The notes beneath the pieces were generated by a model. The model had not been told where the DNA came from and did no database searches. It was given only the letters and a program-made list of their open reading frames with translations. Position numbers and translations under genes: made by a program. Below, piece by piece: positions 25,260 through 34,590 of a DNA stretch of 64,000 nt. Each line of letters opens with the position of its first letter. Position 1 is the first letter of the stretch. The stretch comes from Anaerolineae bacterium. GTDB lineage: Bacteria > Chloroflexota > Anaerolineae > UBA4142 > SHND01. The stretch covers positions 1-64,000 of the forward strand of contig JADZCJ010000083.1 of NCBI GenBank assembly GCA_020851635.1, given 5' to 3'.

Positions 25260-26261
25260 ATGGCATTCAATTTACGCAACCGTAACTTTCTCAAAGAGAT
25301 TGATTTCACCCAAGAGGAATTTCTGTATCTCTTGAAACTCTCCGCCGACCTCAAAGCCGCGAAATATGGCGGATACGAACAACAACGGCTCAAGGGCAAA
25401 AACATTGCGCTGATTTTTGAAAAGACCTCGACGCGCACGCGCTGTGCGTTCGAAGTGGCTTCATACGACCAGGGCGCGCATGTGACCTATCTGGGACCGG
25501 AAGGTTCGCAAATCGGGCACAAGGAATCCATGAAAGACACGGCGCGCGTGCTCGGGCGCATGTATGACGGCATCGAGTATCGCGGTTTTGCGCAAGCGAC
25601 GGTGGAAATTCTCGGCAAGTATGCGGGCGTGCCCGTGTGGAATGGCTTGACCGATGAATGGCATCCGACGCAAATGCTCGCAGACATCTTGACGATGCAA
25701 GAGCATTCGCCCAAACATCTGCAAGACATCGCCTACTGCTACGTAGGCGACTGCCGCAGTAATATGGGCAATTCGCTAACGATCACGGGCGCGCTGTTGG
25801 GGATGGATGTGCGGATCTGCGGACCCAGGGAACTGTGGCCCCATGAGGATGTGGTCTCGAAAGCGCGCGAGCTCGCGGACAAGCACGGTGCGCGGTTCAT
25901 GCTCACGGACAAGGTGGCAGAGGCGGTCAAGGGTGTGGACTATTTGTATACGGATGTGTGGGTCTCGATGGGCGAGCCAAAAGAGGTGTGGGACGAGCGC
26001 ATCAAATTGCTGAAACCGTACCAGATCAATGCCGAGATGGTCAAGGCGACCGGCAACGCGAATGTGAAATTTATGCACTGCCTGCCCGCGTTTCATAATC
26101 GCGAGACCAAGGTGGGAGAAGACATTTATCAAAAAACCGGAATGGAGTCGCTCGAAGTGACCGAAGAGATATTCGAGTCAGAACGTTCGATTGTCTTCGC
26201 CGAAGCCGAGAATCGGATGCACACCATCAAAGCGGTGATGGTGGCAACGCTCGGAGACTAA
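25260..26261 (+). CDS. arcB: Ornithine carbamoyltransferase, catabolic type
   Basis: This 333-residue enzyme converts citrulline and phosphate to ornithine and carbamoyl phosphate in the arginine deiminase pathway, or the reverse in biosynthesis. The carbamoyl-phosphate motif STRTR is at residues 57-61. [25 protein letters not shown] and [15 protein letters not shown] are characteristic, and the ornithine loop HCLPAFHN lies near residue 275. ATG 25260 follows a GAAAGAGGAA site and lies far inside a longer frame that reads through noncoding repeats. arcC and arcA follow 4 kb downstream, supporting the catabolic role. Confidence 0.95.
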   Translation: MAFNLRNRNFLKEIDFTQEEFLYLLKLSADLKAAKYGGYEQQRLKGKNIALIFEKTSTRTRCAFEVASYDQGAHVTYLGPEGSQIGHKESMKDTARVLGRMYDGIEYRGFAQATVEILGKYAGVPVWNGLTDEWHPTQMLADILTMQEHSPKHLQDIAYCYVGDCRSNMGNSLTITGALLGMDVRICGPRELWPHEDVVSKARELADKHGARFMLTDKVAEAVKGVDYLYTDVWVSMGEPKEVWDERIKLLKPYQINAEMVKATGNANVKFMHCLPAFHNRETKVGEDIYQKTGMESLEVTEEIFESERSIVFAEAENRMHTIKAVMVATLGD

Positions 26262-26279
26262 ACCAAGAGGAGAAATATC

Positions 26280-27095
26280 ATGAGTCAAGTACCGGTCGAA
26301 TTGATCGTTGCCGCATTCCAGGATGAAAATGGCGCGGACAATGCGCTTCAAGCCCTGCAAGCGGCGAAAAAAGACCGTCTGATCGCGATTCAAAACGCGG
26401 CAGTCATTCGCCGCGACACCAACAACAAGCTGCACATTCGCGAGACCGCCGACTGGAGCGGCGGCAAGGGCGCGGCGGTCGGCGCAATCGTCGGCGGCGC
26501 GATCGGTCTGATCTTTCCGCCGAGCATCCTGGCTGCCGGCGCGATTGGAGCCGGGGTCGGCGCGTTGGGCGCAAAACTGCGCGACAGCGGGTTTCAAGAC
26601 GAGCAGCTCAAAGAAGTTGGCGCCGCGCTCAAACCCGGGACATCCGCGATTGTGGCGGTGGTCGAGCATACCTGGGTGGCAGAGATGGAGCGCGAAATGG
26701 CAGAGCAAGGCGCCCGGACCGTTCGGCAAGCGATCACGGCGGATATTGCCGCGCAGCTGGCGGAAGGGCGTAATGTTGCCTATACCGCAACCTCGACGGG
26801 CGACGCGATGAATGTGACCCGCACCGCCGTCGGCAAGGATTCGGCGGAAATGGGCAGTGTGACCATGACCGCCGAAGCAGTCGCCGCCGAAAAAGTGGTG
26901 GTGGACAAGGACGATGTAAAAGCCGCGGGTCTGATTGCGACCAAGGACGGCGCGGCAGTTGTGACGATGCAAGGCAAGCTCAAAAAAGAAGGCGAAACTG
27001 CTGCTAACGCGCCGCAAGTGGAAGCGGGGAAACCCGCCGAAAGCACTCCTCCGCCCGCGCCCGCGGCAGGTGAGGAAGCAAAACCGGCTGCCTGA
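26280..27095 (+). CDS. DUF1269 protein with long C-terminal extension
   Basis: This 271-residue protein lies 18 bp after arcB, behind a GAGGAG site. Residues 1-130 have the DUF1269 pattern (VAAFQDENGADNALQALQ, a Gly-rich hydrophobic hairpin GAIVGGAIGLIFPPSILAAG, then ALKPGTSAIVAVV). The rest is soluble and contains AEAVAAEKVVVDKDDV, and it ends in a Pro/Ala/Glu-rich low-complexity tail. The position between arcB and an amino acid permease suggests a link to arginine transport or membrane stress. Its function is not known. Confidence 0.75.
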   Translation: MSQVPVELIVAAFQDENGADNALQALQAAKKDRLIAIQNAAVIRRDTNNKLHIRETADWSGGKGAAVGAIVGGAIGLIFPPSILAAGAIGAGVGALGAKLRDSGFQDEQLKEVGAALKPGTSAIVAVVEHTWVAEMEREMAEQGARTVRQAITADIAAQLAEGRNVAYTATSTGDAMNVTRTAVGKDSAEMGSVTMTAEAVAAEKVVVDKDDVKAAGLIATKDGAAVVTMQGKLKKEGETAANAPQVEAGKPAESTPPPAPAAGEEAKPAA

Positions 27096-27104
27096 AACCG
27101 AAAT

Positions 27105-27142
27105 CCGATCAACACCATCCCATCATGGATGGTGTTGATCGG
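27105..27142 (+). promoter_or_regulatory. Perfect 16-bp hairpin before the APC permease
   Basis: Arms 27105-27120 and 27127-27142 pair perfectly around the 6-nt loop CATCAT. No T-run follows; it ends 14 bp before the permease ATG and could occlude its ribosome-binding site. It may act as an attenuator or a translation-control element between the arcB and permease genes. Confidence 0.55.
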
Positions 27143-27156
27143 GTGGTCGCCCGCCC

Positions 27157-28485
27157 ATGACACAAGCCACCGATACGGCGCGAGAGACTGCAAAAAAGGG
27201 GGTCATCAGTTTACGGGGTGCAGTTTTTATTGGCATCGGCTCGATGGTCGGCGCGGGGATTTTTGCCCTGTTTGGAGAGGCGGGGGCAATCGCTGGTGCG
27301 GCGGTATGGGTATCCTTTCTGGTGGGCGGCATCATCGCGCTCCTGCAAGGTTATTCTTTTGCCAAACTCGGCGCGCGGTATCCCTCTGCGGGCGGGCTGA
27401 TTGATTGGATCGTGCGCGGGTACGGCAAAGGGCTGTTCACCGGCGGCATCGTGATGCTCGGGTTTTTCACCTACATCATCGTGACCGCAATGGTCGCCGT
27501 CTCGTTTGGCAACTATTTTGCAAGTCTCCTGCTGGGTGAAGATGTTGCTCTGGTCTGGGTCAAGCTTTTCTCGGTCGTCATCATTGTTGCGCTGACCTTG
27601 CTCAATCTCATCGGCGCAGGCACGGTCGCAAAAGCGCAAACCGCAATCGTGCTGATTGTGCTGGTCGTCCTCGTCGGTTTTGCGATTGCGATGCTCGCGC
27701 AATTGAACCCCGCACTGCTCGCCCCGGCAAATTATCCGCCGCCGATTAATATCTTTGCCAGTGTTGCGCTGACCTTTTTTGCGTATCTTGGATTTGGCGT
27801 GATCGCGTTTACAGGGGGAGACATTCAAGAGCCCAAAAAGAACTTGCCAAGAGCCATGTACATTTCATTGGGATTCACCATGCTGCTTTATGTCGCCCTC
27901 GCCGTAGGTGTCTTTGGGACCCTGAGCGTTGAAGAGGTCATTGCGAGCGCAGATACTGCTCTGGCGGTCGCCGCCTTGCCAATCTTTGGCGCTTTGGGCT
28001 ATACGATGATTTCCATCGCGGCGGTATTTGCCACCACAGGCGCGACCAATTCGCAGCTCTATGCCACGATTGGCGCCGCGTACGCGATGGCAAAGGAAGG
28101 ATACTTGCCGCCCTCGTTTGGTCTCAAGTTCAGGGGCGGCGCGGAGGGTACGCGCGGGATGGTGATTGGCTCGGCGGTTGCCATTGCTCTTGCCGTCTTT
28201 TTTGACCTGTCGGCGATTGCGTCAGTCGGCAGCGCGGTTGCGCTGGCGATCTTTGCATTGATTACAGTTGCCCACCTCCGCATGGCAAAAGAAACCGGCG
28301 CATCGCGGGCGATTCTCGTGGTCGCGCTCGTTGGCACGAGTCTTGCGATTCTATTGTTCGCGTGGTACACCTTGCTCACCGACCCGGCAACCTTTGTCTT
28401 TCTCGTGGCGACCATTGTTCTCGCCTGGGTGGTCGAAGCCATCTGGCTCAGGATGAGCAAACGCGCAGCAAGGAGTGAGCAATGA
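27157..28485 (+). CDS. APC-family amino acid permease
   Basis: This 442-residue permease has twelve hydrophobic segments. The first helix, FIGIGSMVGAGIFALFGEAG, bears the APC GxG(I/V)F motif, and PSAGGLIDWIVRGYGKG follows. Within the arginine deiminase gene set it may exchange arginine for ornithine (ArcD-like) or import another amino acid. The stop overlaps the NhaC start by 4 bp (ATGA), so the two are co-translated. The start (ATG 27157) directly follows the 16-bp hairpin; no clear ribosome-binding site is visible. Confidence 0.85.
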   Translation: MTQATDTARETAKKGVISLRGAVFIGIGSMVGAGIFALFGEAGAIAGAAVWVSFLVGGIIALLQGYSFAKLGARYPSAGGLIDWIVRGYGKGLFTGGIVMLGFFTYIIVTAMVAVSFGNYFASLLLGEDVALVWVKLFSVVIIVALTLLNLIGAGTVAKAQTAIVLIVLVVLVGFAIAMLAQLNPALLAPANYPPPINIFASVALTFFAYLGFGVIAFTGGDIQEPKKNLPRAMYISLGFTMLLYVALAVGVFGTLSVEEVIASADTALAVAALPIFGALGYTMISIAAVFATTGATNSQLYATIGAAYAMAKEGYLPPSFGLKFRGGAEGTRGMVIGSAVAIALAVFFDLSAIASVGSAVALAIFALITVAHLRMAKETGASRAILVVALVGTSLAILLFAWYTLLTDPATFVFLVATIVLAWVVEAIWLRMSKRAARSEQ

Positions 28486-29990
28486 AAACCGATCAACCTG
28501 CCGCGATCCGCGAGCCATCTTTGTTGGATGCGTTAATTCCGCTCGGGTTTATGATCGTGCTGCTCACGGCTTCGATCGTAATATTCGGGCTGGATGCGTC
28601 GGTGGGACCCCTTCAGGTCGCACTGCTCATGAGTGCAGTGGTGGCGGCGTTGGTCGCGCACAAAAACGGGCATTCGTGGGAAAAACTGGGGGAAGAGGTT
28701 GTCAAGGGCACCTCTCTGGCGATCAATGCAATCTTTATCTTGCTGATGGTTGGCGCGTTGATTGGCGTCTGGAACATGTCCGGCACAATTGCCACCGTCG
28801 TCTATTACGGCATCAAATACATTGACCCGAGCTGGTTCTATCTGGCAGCTGCGCTTCTCACGGGCATTGTCGGTATTGTTACCGGCAGTTCCTGGACCAC
28901 GGCGGCGACGATTGGCGTGGCTTTTGTAGGCATGGCAGAGGTCCTTGGGGCTTCCCCGGCAATTGCAGCCGGAGCAGTGATCTCGGGCGCCTATTTTGGC
29001 GACAAGATGACTCCTTTGTCCGAGACGACTATCTTGACGCCGCAAATCGTCGGGAGCAATGTTTATACGCATATCCGAAGCATGGCAAAAGCCAGCGTGC
29101 CGGCATATCTGATCAGTCTGGTCATTTTCTTTATGCTGGGTCGCGCCGGGAACTTTGCGCCGACTACGGACGTGACTGAGGAGCTTGCCGCGCTGGAGAG
29201 CGTCTATAACATTAGTCTCTGGACCTTGCTGCCCATCGCTGTTCTCCTCCTGCTCGGCATCCGGAGATATCCGGCATTCCTCTCCATCTTGATCGGGACG
29301 CTTGTGGGCGGAATCGTCGCCGTAGTGTTGCAGCCGTCGCTTGTGCTGGCGTATGCTAACGATGTCGGACTGAGCGCGCCGCTGGCGTCGCTCAAGAGCG
29401 TCTGGGACGTCATGGCTAACGGCTTTGCTCTCGAGAGTGGTTACCCCAGGATTGACCAGCTCTTTTCCGGCGGCGGCATGAGCAGTATGCTGCTGACCGT
29501 GTGGTTGATCATTGCAGCCATGTCATTCGGCGCCATGATGGATTATGGCGGCTTTAATCAGCGATTGATTGCGCCCGTCATTCAAAGAATCAAGTCGGAT
29601 GGCGGCGCGATTGCGACCGTGATGCTCACTGCGGTTGGGTTTAACATTGTAGGCGGCGACCAATATATCGCGATCGTATTGCCGACGCGCATGTTCATGT
29701 TGACATTCCGCAAGCGCGGTTTGCACCCGGAAACGCTGGCTACGGCGGTCGAAAATTCGGGGACCGTTACCTCGCCTTTGATTCCGTGGAATTCCTGCGG
29801 CGCATACATGACGGCGGCGCTGGGCGTCCCGACGATGGTTTATTTTCCGTATTGTTTCTTTAACTTTTTGAACCCATTGTTGGGATTGATTTATGGTTTT
29901 GCGGGCATCAACATTATGCGGCTCGACCCGTCGGAGCAGCCGCCGGTTGAAACATTATCACAGGCGCCATTGGTTGATATCGGTAAATGA
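28482..29990 (+). CDS. NhaC-family Na+/H+ or cation/amino-acid antiporter
   Basis: This 502-residue transporter has about twelve helices, with the NhaC signatures TGSSWTTAATIGVAFVGMA and SGAYFGDKMTPLSETTIL. It overlaps the permease gene by 4 bp. NhaC-family members exchange sodium for protons, and some move organic ions such as arginine/ornithine or lysine. In this operon it may balance cytoplasmic pH against the ammonia made by arginine deiminase, or act as the arginine/ornithine carrier. Sequence alone does not decide this. Confidence 0.85.
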   Translation: MKTDQPAAIREPSLLDALIPLGFMIVLLTASIVIFGLDASVGPLQVALLMSAVVAALVAHKNGHSWEKLGEEVVKGTSLAINAIFILLMVGALIGVWNMSGTIATVVYYGIKYIDPSWFYLAAALLTGIVGIVTGSSWTTAATIGVAFVGMAEVLGASPAIAAGAVISGAYFGDKMTPLSETTILTPQIVGSNVYTHIRSMAKASVPAYLISLVIFFMLGRAGNFAPTTDVTEELAALESVYNISLWTLLPIAVLLLLGIRRYPAFLSILIGTLVGGIVAVVLQPSLVLAYANDVGLSAPLASLKSVWDVMANGFALESGYPRIDQLFSGGGMSSMLLTVWLIIAAMSFGAMMDYGGFNQRLIAPVIQRIKSDGGAIATVMLTAVGFNIVGGDQYIAIVLPTRMFMLTFRKRGLHPETLATAVENSGTVTSPLIPWNSCGAYMTAALGVPTMVYFPYCFFNFLNPLLGLIYGFAGINIMRLDPSEQPPVETLSQAPLVDIGK

Positions 29991-30066
29991 TAGAGACACT
30001 ATTTAATCCGTTATTCAAACAGAGCCGCTTTTTTGCTGCCTCGCGATCCGTTAAAAGGAGCATAAA

Positions 30067-30981
30067 ATGAGAATCGTTGTCGCTTTGGGTGGTAATGCCT
30101 TGCTCAAACGTGGAGAGCCGATGACCGCCGATGTGCAGCGCAAGAATGTCAAAACGGCAGCGCAATCGCTTGCGCCCGTAGCAGGCAAACATCAGTTGGT
30201 CATTTCGCACGGGAACGGTCCGCAGGTCGGTTTGCTCGCGTTGCAGCAAGCCGCATACCCGCAAGTAGCGCCCTACCCCCTCGATGTTCTGGGCGCACAG
30301 ACCGAAGGCATGATCGGATACATGATCGAGCAAGAGCTCGGAAATCTTTTGCCGTTCGAGGTGCCCTTTGCCACGCTGCTGACAATGATCGAGGTGGACC
30401 CCAATGACCCCGCGTTCCAGAATCCGACCAAATTTGTCGGACCGGTCTATGACAAGGCGGAAGCGGACAAACTCGCGGCGGAAAAGAATTGGGTGGTCAA
30501 AGCCGATGGCAACAAGTGGCGGCGCGTAGTTCCTTCGCCGCTGCCGAAACGCATCTTTGAAATTCGACCGGTAAAATGGCTGCTCGAACGCAACACGGTT
30601 GTGATCTGCGCGGGCGGAGGCGGCATTCCGACAATGTATCTGCAAGACGGCACACGGACACTCGTCGGCGTCGAAGCTGTGATTGACAAAGATCTGGCGA
30701 GCGAGTTGCTCGCGCGCGAATTGGATGCCGATTTGTTTGTCATGGCAACGGATGTGAACGGCGTGTATCTCGATTTCGGCAAACCCGAGCAGCGGTTGAT
30801 CTCGCGCATCACGCCGTCAGAAATTAAACAGCAAAAATTCGCCGCCGGTTCGATGGGACCCAAAGTGGACGCGGCGGTGAAATTTGTCGAAGCGACGGGC
30901 AAACGCGCTGCCATCGGCTCGCTCGAAGAAATTGAAAAAATCGTGCAAGGAGAAGCAGGCACAAATATTGTGCCGGGTTAG
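30067..30981 (+). CDS. arcC: Carbamate kinase
   Basis: This 304-residue kinase makes ATP from carbamoyl phosphate and ADP and releases CO2 and ammonia, the last step of the arginine deiminase pathway. It begins [10 protein letters not shown] and shows [27 protein letters not shown] and [28 protein letters not shown], all family signatures. An AAAGGAG ribosome-binding site precedes the ATG. It is followed by arcA after 15 bp. The length is normal for the family. Confidence 0.96.
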   Translation: MRIVVALGGNALLKRGEPMTADVQRKNVKTAAQSLAPVAGKHQLVISHGNGPQVGLLALQQAAYPQVAPYPLDVLGAQTEGMIGYMIEQELGNLLPFEVPFATLLTMIEVDPNDPAFQNPTKFVGPVYDKAEADKLAAEKNWVVKADGNKWRRVVPSPLPKRIFEIRPVKWLLERNTVVICAGGGGIPTMYLQDGTRTLVGVEAVIDKDLASELLARELDADLFVMATDVNGVYLDFGKPEQRLISRITPSEIKQQKFAAGSMGPKVDAAVKFVEATGKRAAIGSLEEIEKIVQGEAGTNIVPG

Positions 30982-30996
30982 TGAGGAGGAATCATT

Positions 30997-32268
30997 ATGG
31001 CAGAATTTGGCGCAAATTCCGAAGTCGGAAAACTTCGCAAGGTGTTGGTCCATCGCCCGGAGCTCAGTCTCAAACGCCTGACACCGACCAATCATGACGA
31101 ATTGTTGTTTGACGATGTATTGTGGGTGGAACGTGCCCAATGGGAGCATGACCAGTTTGTGGCGCGAATGCAAGAGCGCGGGGTGGAGGTCTATCTGTTT
31201 CTGGATTTGTTGCGCGATGCGCTCAAGGCGAGCGACGAAGGACGCAAACGAATCATCGAACAAGTGGCGTCTGAATATACGGTCGGTTGGTCGCTGGTGG
31301 ACGAGGTGCGCACCTTTTTGAGCGGCTTGAATGCCGATTTGCTCGCCCAACACCTCATCGGCGGTCTCACCGTCGGGGAAATGGAACAGTTGGGTTTTGA
31401 CCTCGGCAGCATGCGCACGATCTCGCTGGGCGCGGCGGCGATGGATGACCCCGGTTTCTTTGTCCTGCCGCCCGTGCCAAACACGCTCTTTACGCGCGAC
31501 TCGTCGTGTTGGATCTATAACGGCGTTTCGGTCAACCCGATGTACTGGCCCGCGCGACGGCGCGAATCGTTGAATGTGCTTGCGATTTATCGCTATCACC
31601 CGATGTTCCAAAACGGCAATTTCAACTGGTGGTATCCCGAATTGGGCGATGACGGCAAATTCCATGCCAACGAGTTCGGGCGCGCTTCGTTGGAAGGCGG
31701 CGATGTCATGCCTCTGGGCAACGGGGCTGTGGCAATCGGAATGAGCGAGCGCACGCAGGGACGGATGATCGAACAAATTGCGCACAGTTTGTTTTCCGCG
31801 GGCGCGGCGGAACGCGTGATTGTCGCCGTCATGACCAAAGACCGCGCGCACATGCATCTCGACACGGTCTTTACGCTGCTCGACCGCGACAAGGCGACGG
31901 CGTTTCCCAAGGTCGTCAACAACATTCGCGCGATTACCTTGCGTCCGGGCAAGAAACCGGGCGATTTCCATGTGACCAATGAAAAGTCGTTGGTGGATGC
32001 TGTGGCAGCCGCGCTCAAGGTCAAGAAATTGACGATTGTGGAAACGGGCGGCGACGAATACCAGATGCAGCGCGAACAGTGGGACGATGCCAACAACACG
32101 GTCGCGCTCGAGCCGGGTGTCGTGGTCTCGTATGAGCGCAATACCTATACGATTGCCAAGATGCGTGAGGCAGGCGTCGAGGTCATTCCGATTGCGGGGT
32201 TTGAACTGGGCAAGGGACGCGGCGGCGGGCACTGCATGACCTGTCCGATGCTGCGCGATGGAATCTAG
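30997..32268 (+). CDS. arcA: Arginine deiminase
   Basis: This 423-residue enzyme hydrolyses arginine to citrulline and ammonia. The start is ATG 30997 after GAGGAGGAAT. Characteristic segments are [33 protein letters not shown], and the C-terminal catalytic loop [14 protein letters not shown] with the nucleophile Cys413. Active-site ELEGGDV-like [10 protein letters not shown] and [10 protein letters not shown] are present. The order arcB-(other genes)-arcC-arcA differs from the common arcADBC order. Confidence 0.96.
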   Translation: MAEFGANSEVGKLRKVLVHRPELSLKRLTPTNHDELLFDDVLWVERAQWEHDQFVARMQERGVEVYLFLDLLRDALKASDEGRKRIIEQVASEYTVGWSLVDEVRTFLSGLNADLLAQHLIGGLTVGEMEQLGFDLGSMRTISLGAAAMDDPGFFVLPPVPNTLFTRDSSCWIYNGVSVNPMYWPARRRESLNVLAIYRYHPMFQNGNFNWWYPELGDDGKFHANEFGRASLEGGDVMPLGNGAVAIGMSERTQGRMIEQIAHSLFSAGAAERVIVAVMTKDRAHMHLDTVFTLLDRDKATAFPKVVNNIRAITLRPGKKPGDFHVTNEKSLVDAVAAALKVKKLTIVETGGDEYQMQREQWDDANNTVALEPGVVVSYERNTYTIAKMREAGVEVIPIAGFELGKGRGGGHCMTCPMLRDGI

Positions 32269-32301
32269 AAATCATCTGCGCTGGAAATTGTCGCCTTCGT
32301 G

Positions 32302-33177
32302 ATGAGCGTTAGTGTGCGCCAACCCATTCCGATCATTATCAATCCGGCCTCGGGCAGACCGCTGCCCGTTCTGCACATCCTGAACCGGGTCTTGCGCGCA
32401 CATGCGCTCTCATGGAAGGCGCTTGTAACACACGAGACTGATGATGCACGTCAATTTGCCACACAAGCAGTGGCTGACGGTGCGGACCTGGTCGTGTGTT
32501 ACGGGGGTGACGGGACGGTACGGGATGTGGCGAGCGGCTTGGTTGGCAGTGCTGCCACGCTCGGCATTCTTCCGGGTGGCACGGGAAATTCCGTGGCAAG
32601 AATCCTGGGAATCCCTTTGGACCTGACCGAAGCAACCGAGCTCGTTTGCGGCAAGCACAATTACCAGCGGGTGAGCATGGGCAAGACGGACAATCGCTAC
32701 TTTATCTTGCGCGCCCATTCGGGGATCACGCAGGAGCAAACCGCAACTCGCGAGCTCAAAGTAAAACACCATCTGCTTGCCTATTTGGCATCAGCCGTGC
32801 GCTTTGCTGTTGAAACGCCCGAGATCCATTTTCGCATCCGGTGTGACGGGCAAGAGACACAGGTAACTGCTCTCACGTGTATCGTAAACAACCTCGGCGG
32901 GTTTGGTGATATCCATCCGTCCTTGAACCCGACCGATCCCGCCAGCGATGCGTTCGATGTGCTATTTGTGAGCAAGAATCTTGACGCTTTGACTGAAATT
33001 TCTTCATATCTGGTTGATCTGGGCGATTCGCCTATCCGCGCCCATCATCTGTCCGGAAGAGAAATCGCGTTGGAAGCGGACCCGCCGCAGCCAATTTGGA
33101 TGGATGGCGAATACTTTGGACAAACGCCGGTAACTTTTCAGTCCGTACCAAATGCCGTGACCATTCTGGTTCCGTGA
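32302..33177 (+). CDS. Diacylglycerol kinase-family lipid kinase
   Basis: This 291-residue protein is of the DAGK/YegS type. The N-terminal IIINPASGRPLPVL, VVCYGGDGTVRDVASGL and LPGGTGNSVARILGIP motifs are the nucleotide- and substrate-binding signatures. A beta-rich C-terminal half is typical. It phosphorylates a lipid, probably diacylglycerol or a related polyprenol, at the membrane. GTG 32299 and ATG 32302 are both usable starts. It is 33 bp after arcA but probably functions in lipid turnover rather than arginine metabolism. Confidence 0.88.
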   Translation: MSVSVRQPIPIIINPASGRPLPVLHILNRVLRAHALSWKALVTHETDDARQFATQAVADGADLVVCYGGDGTVRDVASGLVGSAATLGILPGGTGNSVARILGIPLDLTEATELVCGKHNYQRVSMGKTDNRYFILRAHSGITQEQTATRELKVKHHLLAYLASAVRFAVETPEIHFRIRCDGQETQVTALTCIVNNLGGFGDIHPSLNPTDPASDAFDVLFVSKNLDALTEISSYLVDLGDSPIRAHHLSGREIALEADPPQPIWMDGEYFGQTPVTFQSVPNAVTILVP

Positions 33178-33189
33178 ACATCCAGTCAG

Positions 33190-33939
33190 ATGCCTTTGCC
33201 AGAGCAGATCATCGAGATGCTTCAGGTTGTCTTTGGGTCCGATGGAACGGGCAAACTGGCGACCCAAACGCCCCAAACGCTGTACATTTATCAAAGCATC
33301 GTGACCTGGGCCGCCATCATTCTGTCCGCGTTGGCGGGGGTCTTTGAGGCGCGAAGGCGCGACCTGGATTTTTTTGGCTCACTGGTCATTGCGTTTGTGG
33401 TTTCGGTCGGCGGCGGCACGCTCCGCGATCTCTTGCTGGGCCGCTATCCGCTTTTTTGGGTGACAAACCCGGTGTATCTCGTAACGGTGCTTACGGTCGC
33501 AGCGATTGGCACGCTCATCATTGTTCGCGGCGAACAGGCAGGTCCGCGCTTGCAGCCGTTCCTGAATCCCGTCCGGCGCGTCATGCGGAGCGACCAGATG
33601 CCCGTGTGGGTGGTTGTCGTGGATGCGCTGGGTTTGGGTTTATGGGCGTATCTCGGCGCTTCCTTCGCCTTGCAAGCCGGCGCTTCGTGGATCGTCGCTC
33701 CGGTCTTTGGCGTAATGACGGCATCGTTCGGCGGCGTGATCCGCGATGTGTTTTTCGCTCAGACGCCAAGCATTTTCAAACGCGGGCAGCTCTATTCGAC
33801 GAGCGCGGCGATTGGTTCGGTTGTCTATGTCGTCCTTGTCGCTCTGGGCGTCAGTACCAGCATCAGCTTTATCTTGTGTGTGACAGTGACATTTCTTGTG
33901 CGGATGGCTTCGGTTCGATTCAACATCGTGTCCGTGTAG
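33190..33939 (+). CDS. TRIC/UPF0126-type membrane channel
   Basis: This 249-residue protein has seven hydrophobic segments and two repeats of the conserved loop GGGTLRDLLLGRYPLFWV and GGVIRDVFFAQTPSIF. This is the UPF0126 (trimeric intracellular cation channel-like, YicG) pattern. Family members are cation channels or glycine-related transporters. It follows the lipid kinase by 12 bp. The N-terminal segment before the first helix is longer than in many homologues. Confidence 0.88.
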   Translation: MPLPEQIIEMLQVVFGSDGTGKLATQTPQTLYIYQSIVTWAAIILSALAGVFEARRRDLDFFGSLVIAFVVSVGGGTLRDLLLGRYPLFWVTNPVYLVTVLTVAAIGTLIIVRGEQAGPRLQPFLNPVRRVMRSDQMPVWVVVVDALGLGLWAYLGASFALQAGASWIVAPVFGVMTASFGGVIRDVFFAQTPSIFKRGQLYSTSAAIGSVVYVVLVALGVSTSISFILCVTVTFLVRMASVRFNIVSV

Positions 33940-34015
33940 ATTTGTCGGCGGATGCAGCGAGAGCAAACAAGCGGGGGACCCGGCGGAGCAGTAAAAAGTC
34001 GCCGAAATCAGAGAT

Positions 34016-34543
34016 ATGGTGTCGAAACTATTAGGGGCAAGCCGCTTTCTAATCATCGTTGCGGTTATCGGGGCGCTGCTGGCGGCAGCGCTTGTCATGT
34101 TCTTTGGAGTCTATGATATTGTGCGTATTACCGTCCTGATTCTCCAGGGCGGGCTTGATGCCGATGTAGATGTCGGGAAAAAGGTTGCGGTGGGCGCCAT
34201 CGAGCTGATCGAGCTCTTTTTGCTGGGGACGGTCCTGTATGTCATTTCGTTAGGGTTGTATCAGCTCTTTATCGCTCAGGGGATTGAATTGCCTTCGTGG
34301 CTTGAAATCAAAACGCTGGACAATCTAAAGGAACGCTTGCTTGCCACAGTCCTGGTAATGCTAGCTGTTTCATTCTTTGGCTATGCCGTCACATGGGATG
34401 GCAGCTGGACAATTCTGGCAGTAGGATTTGCCATCGGGTTTGTGATTTTAGGTGTCAGTTATGCGCTGGCGCACGCGATCAAAGAAAAACACCCGACAGA
34501 AAATCACTCATCGAAAGAAAATCAGCAGGAAGAAGTGAATTAA
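34016..34543 (+). CDS. UPF0114 (YqhA-like) membrane protein
   Basis: This 175-residue membrane protein has about four hydrophobic helices. The IELIELFLLGTVLYVISLGLYQLFI region and SWLEIKTLDNLKERLLATVLVMLAVSFF fit the UPF0114/YqhA family of unknown function. It precedes the P-type ATPase gene by 48 bp. No specific role can be assigned. Confidence 0.75.
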   Translation: MVSKLLGASRFLIIVAVIGALLAAALVMFFGVYDIVRITVLILQGGLDADVDVGKKVAVGAIELIELFLLGTVLYVISLGLYQLFIAQGIELPSWLEIKTLDNLKERLLATVLVMLAVSFFGYAVTWDGSWTILAVGFAIGFVILGVSYALAHAIKEKHPTENHSSKENQQEEVN

Positions 34544-34590
34544 GGCATTAGTGGCTAGAGTATAGGTAATCCGTCAGAGGGAGAACAACT

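Noticed and set aside
30817-32232. A 471-codon open frame opposite arcA
   Set aside because: It is antisense to arginine deiminase with its full catalytic motifs.
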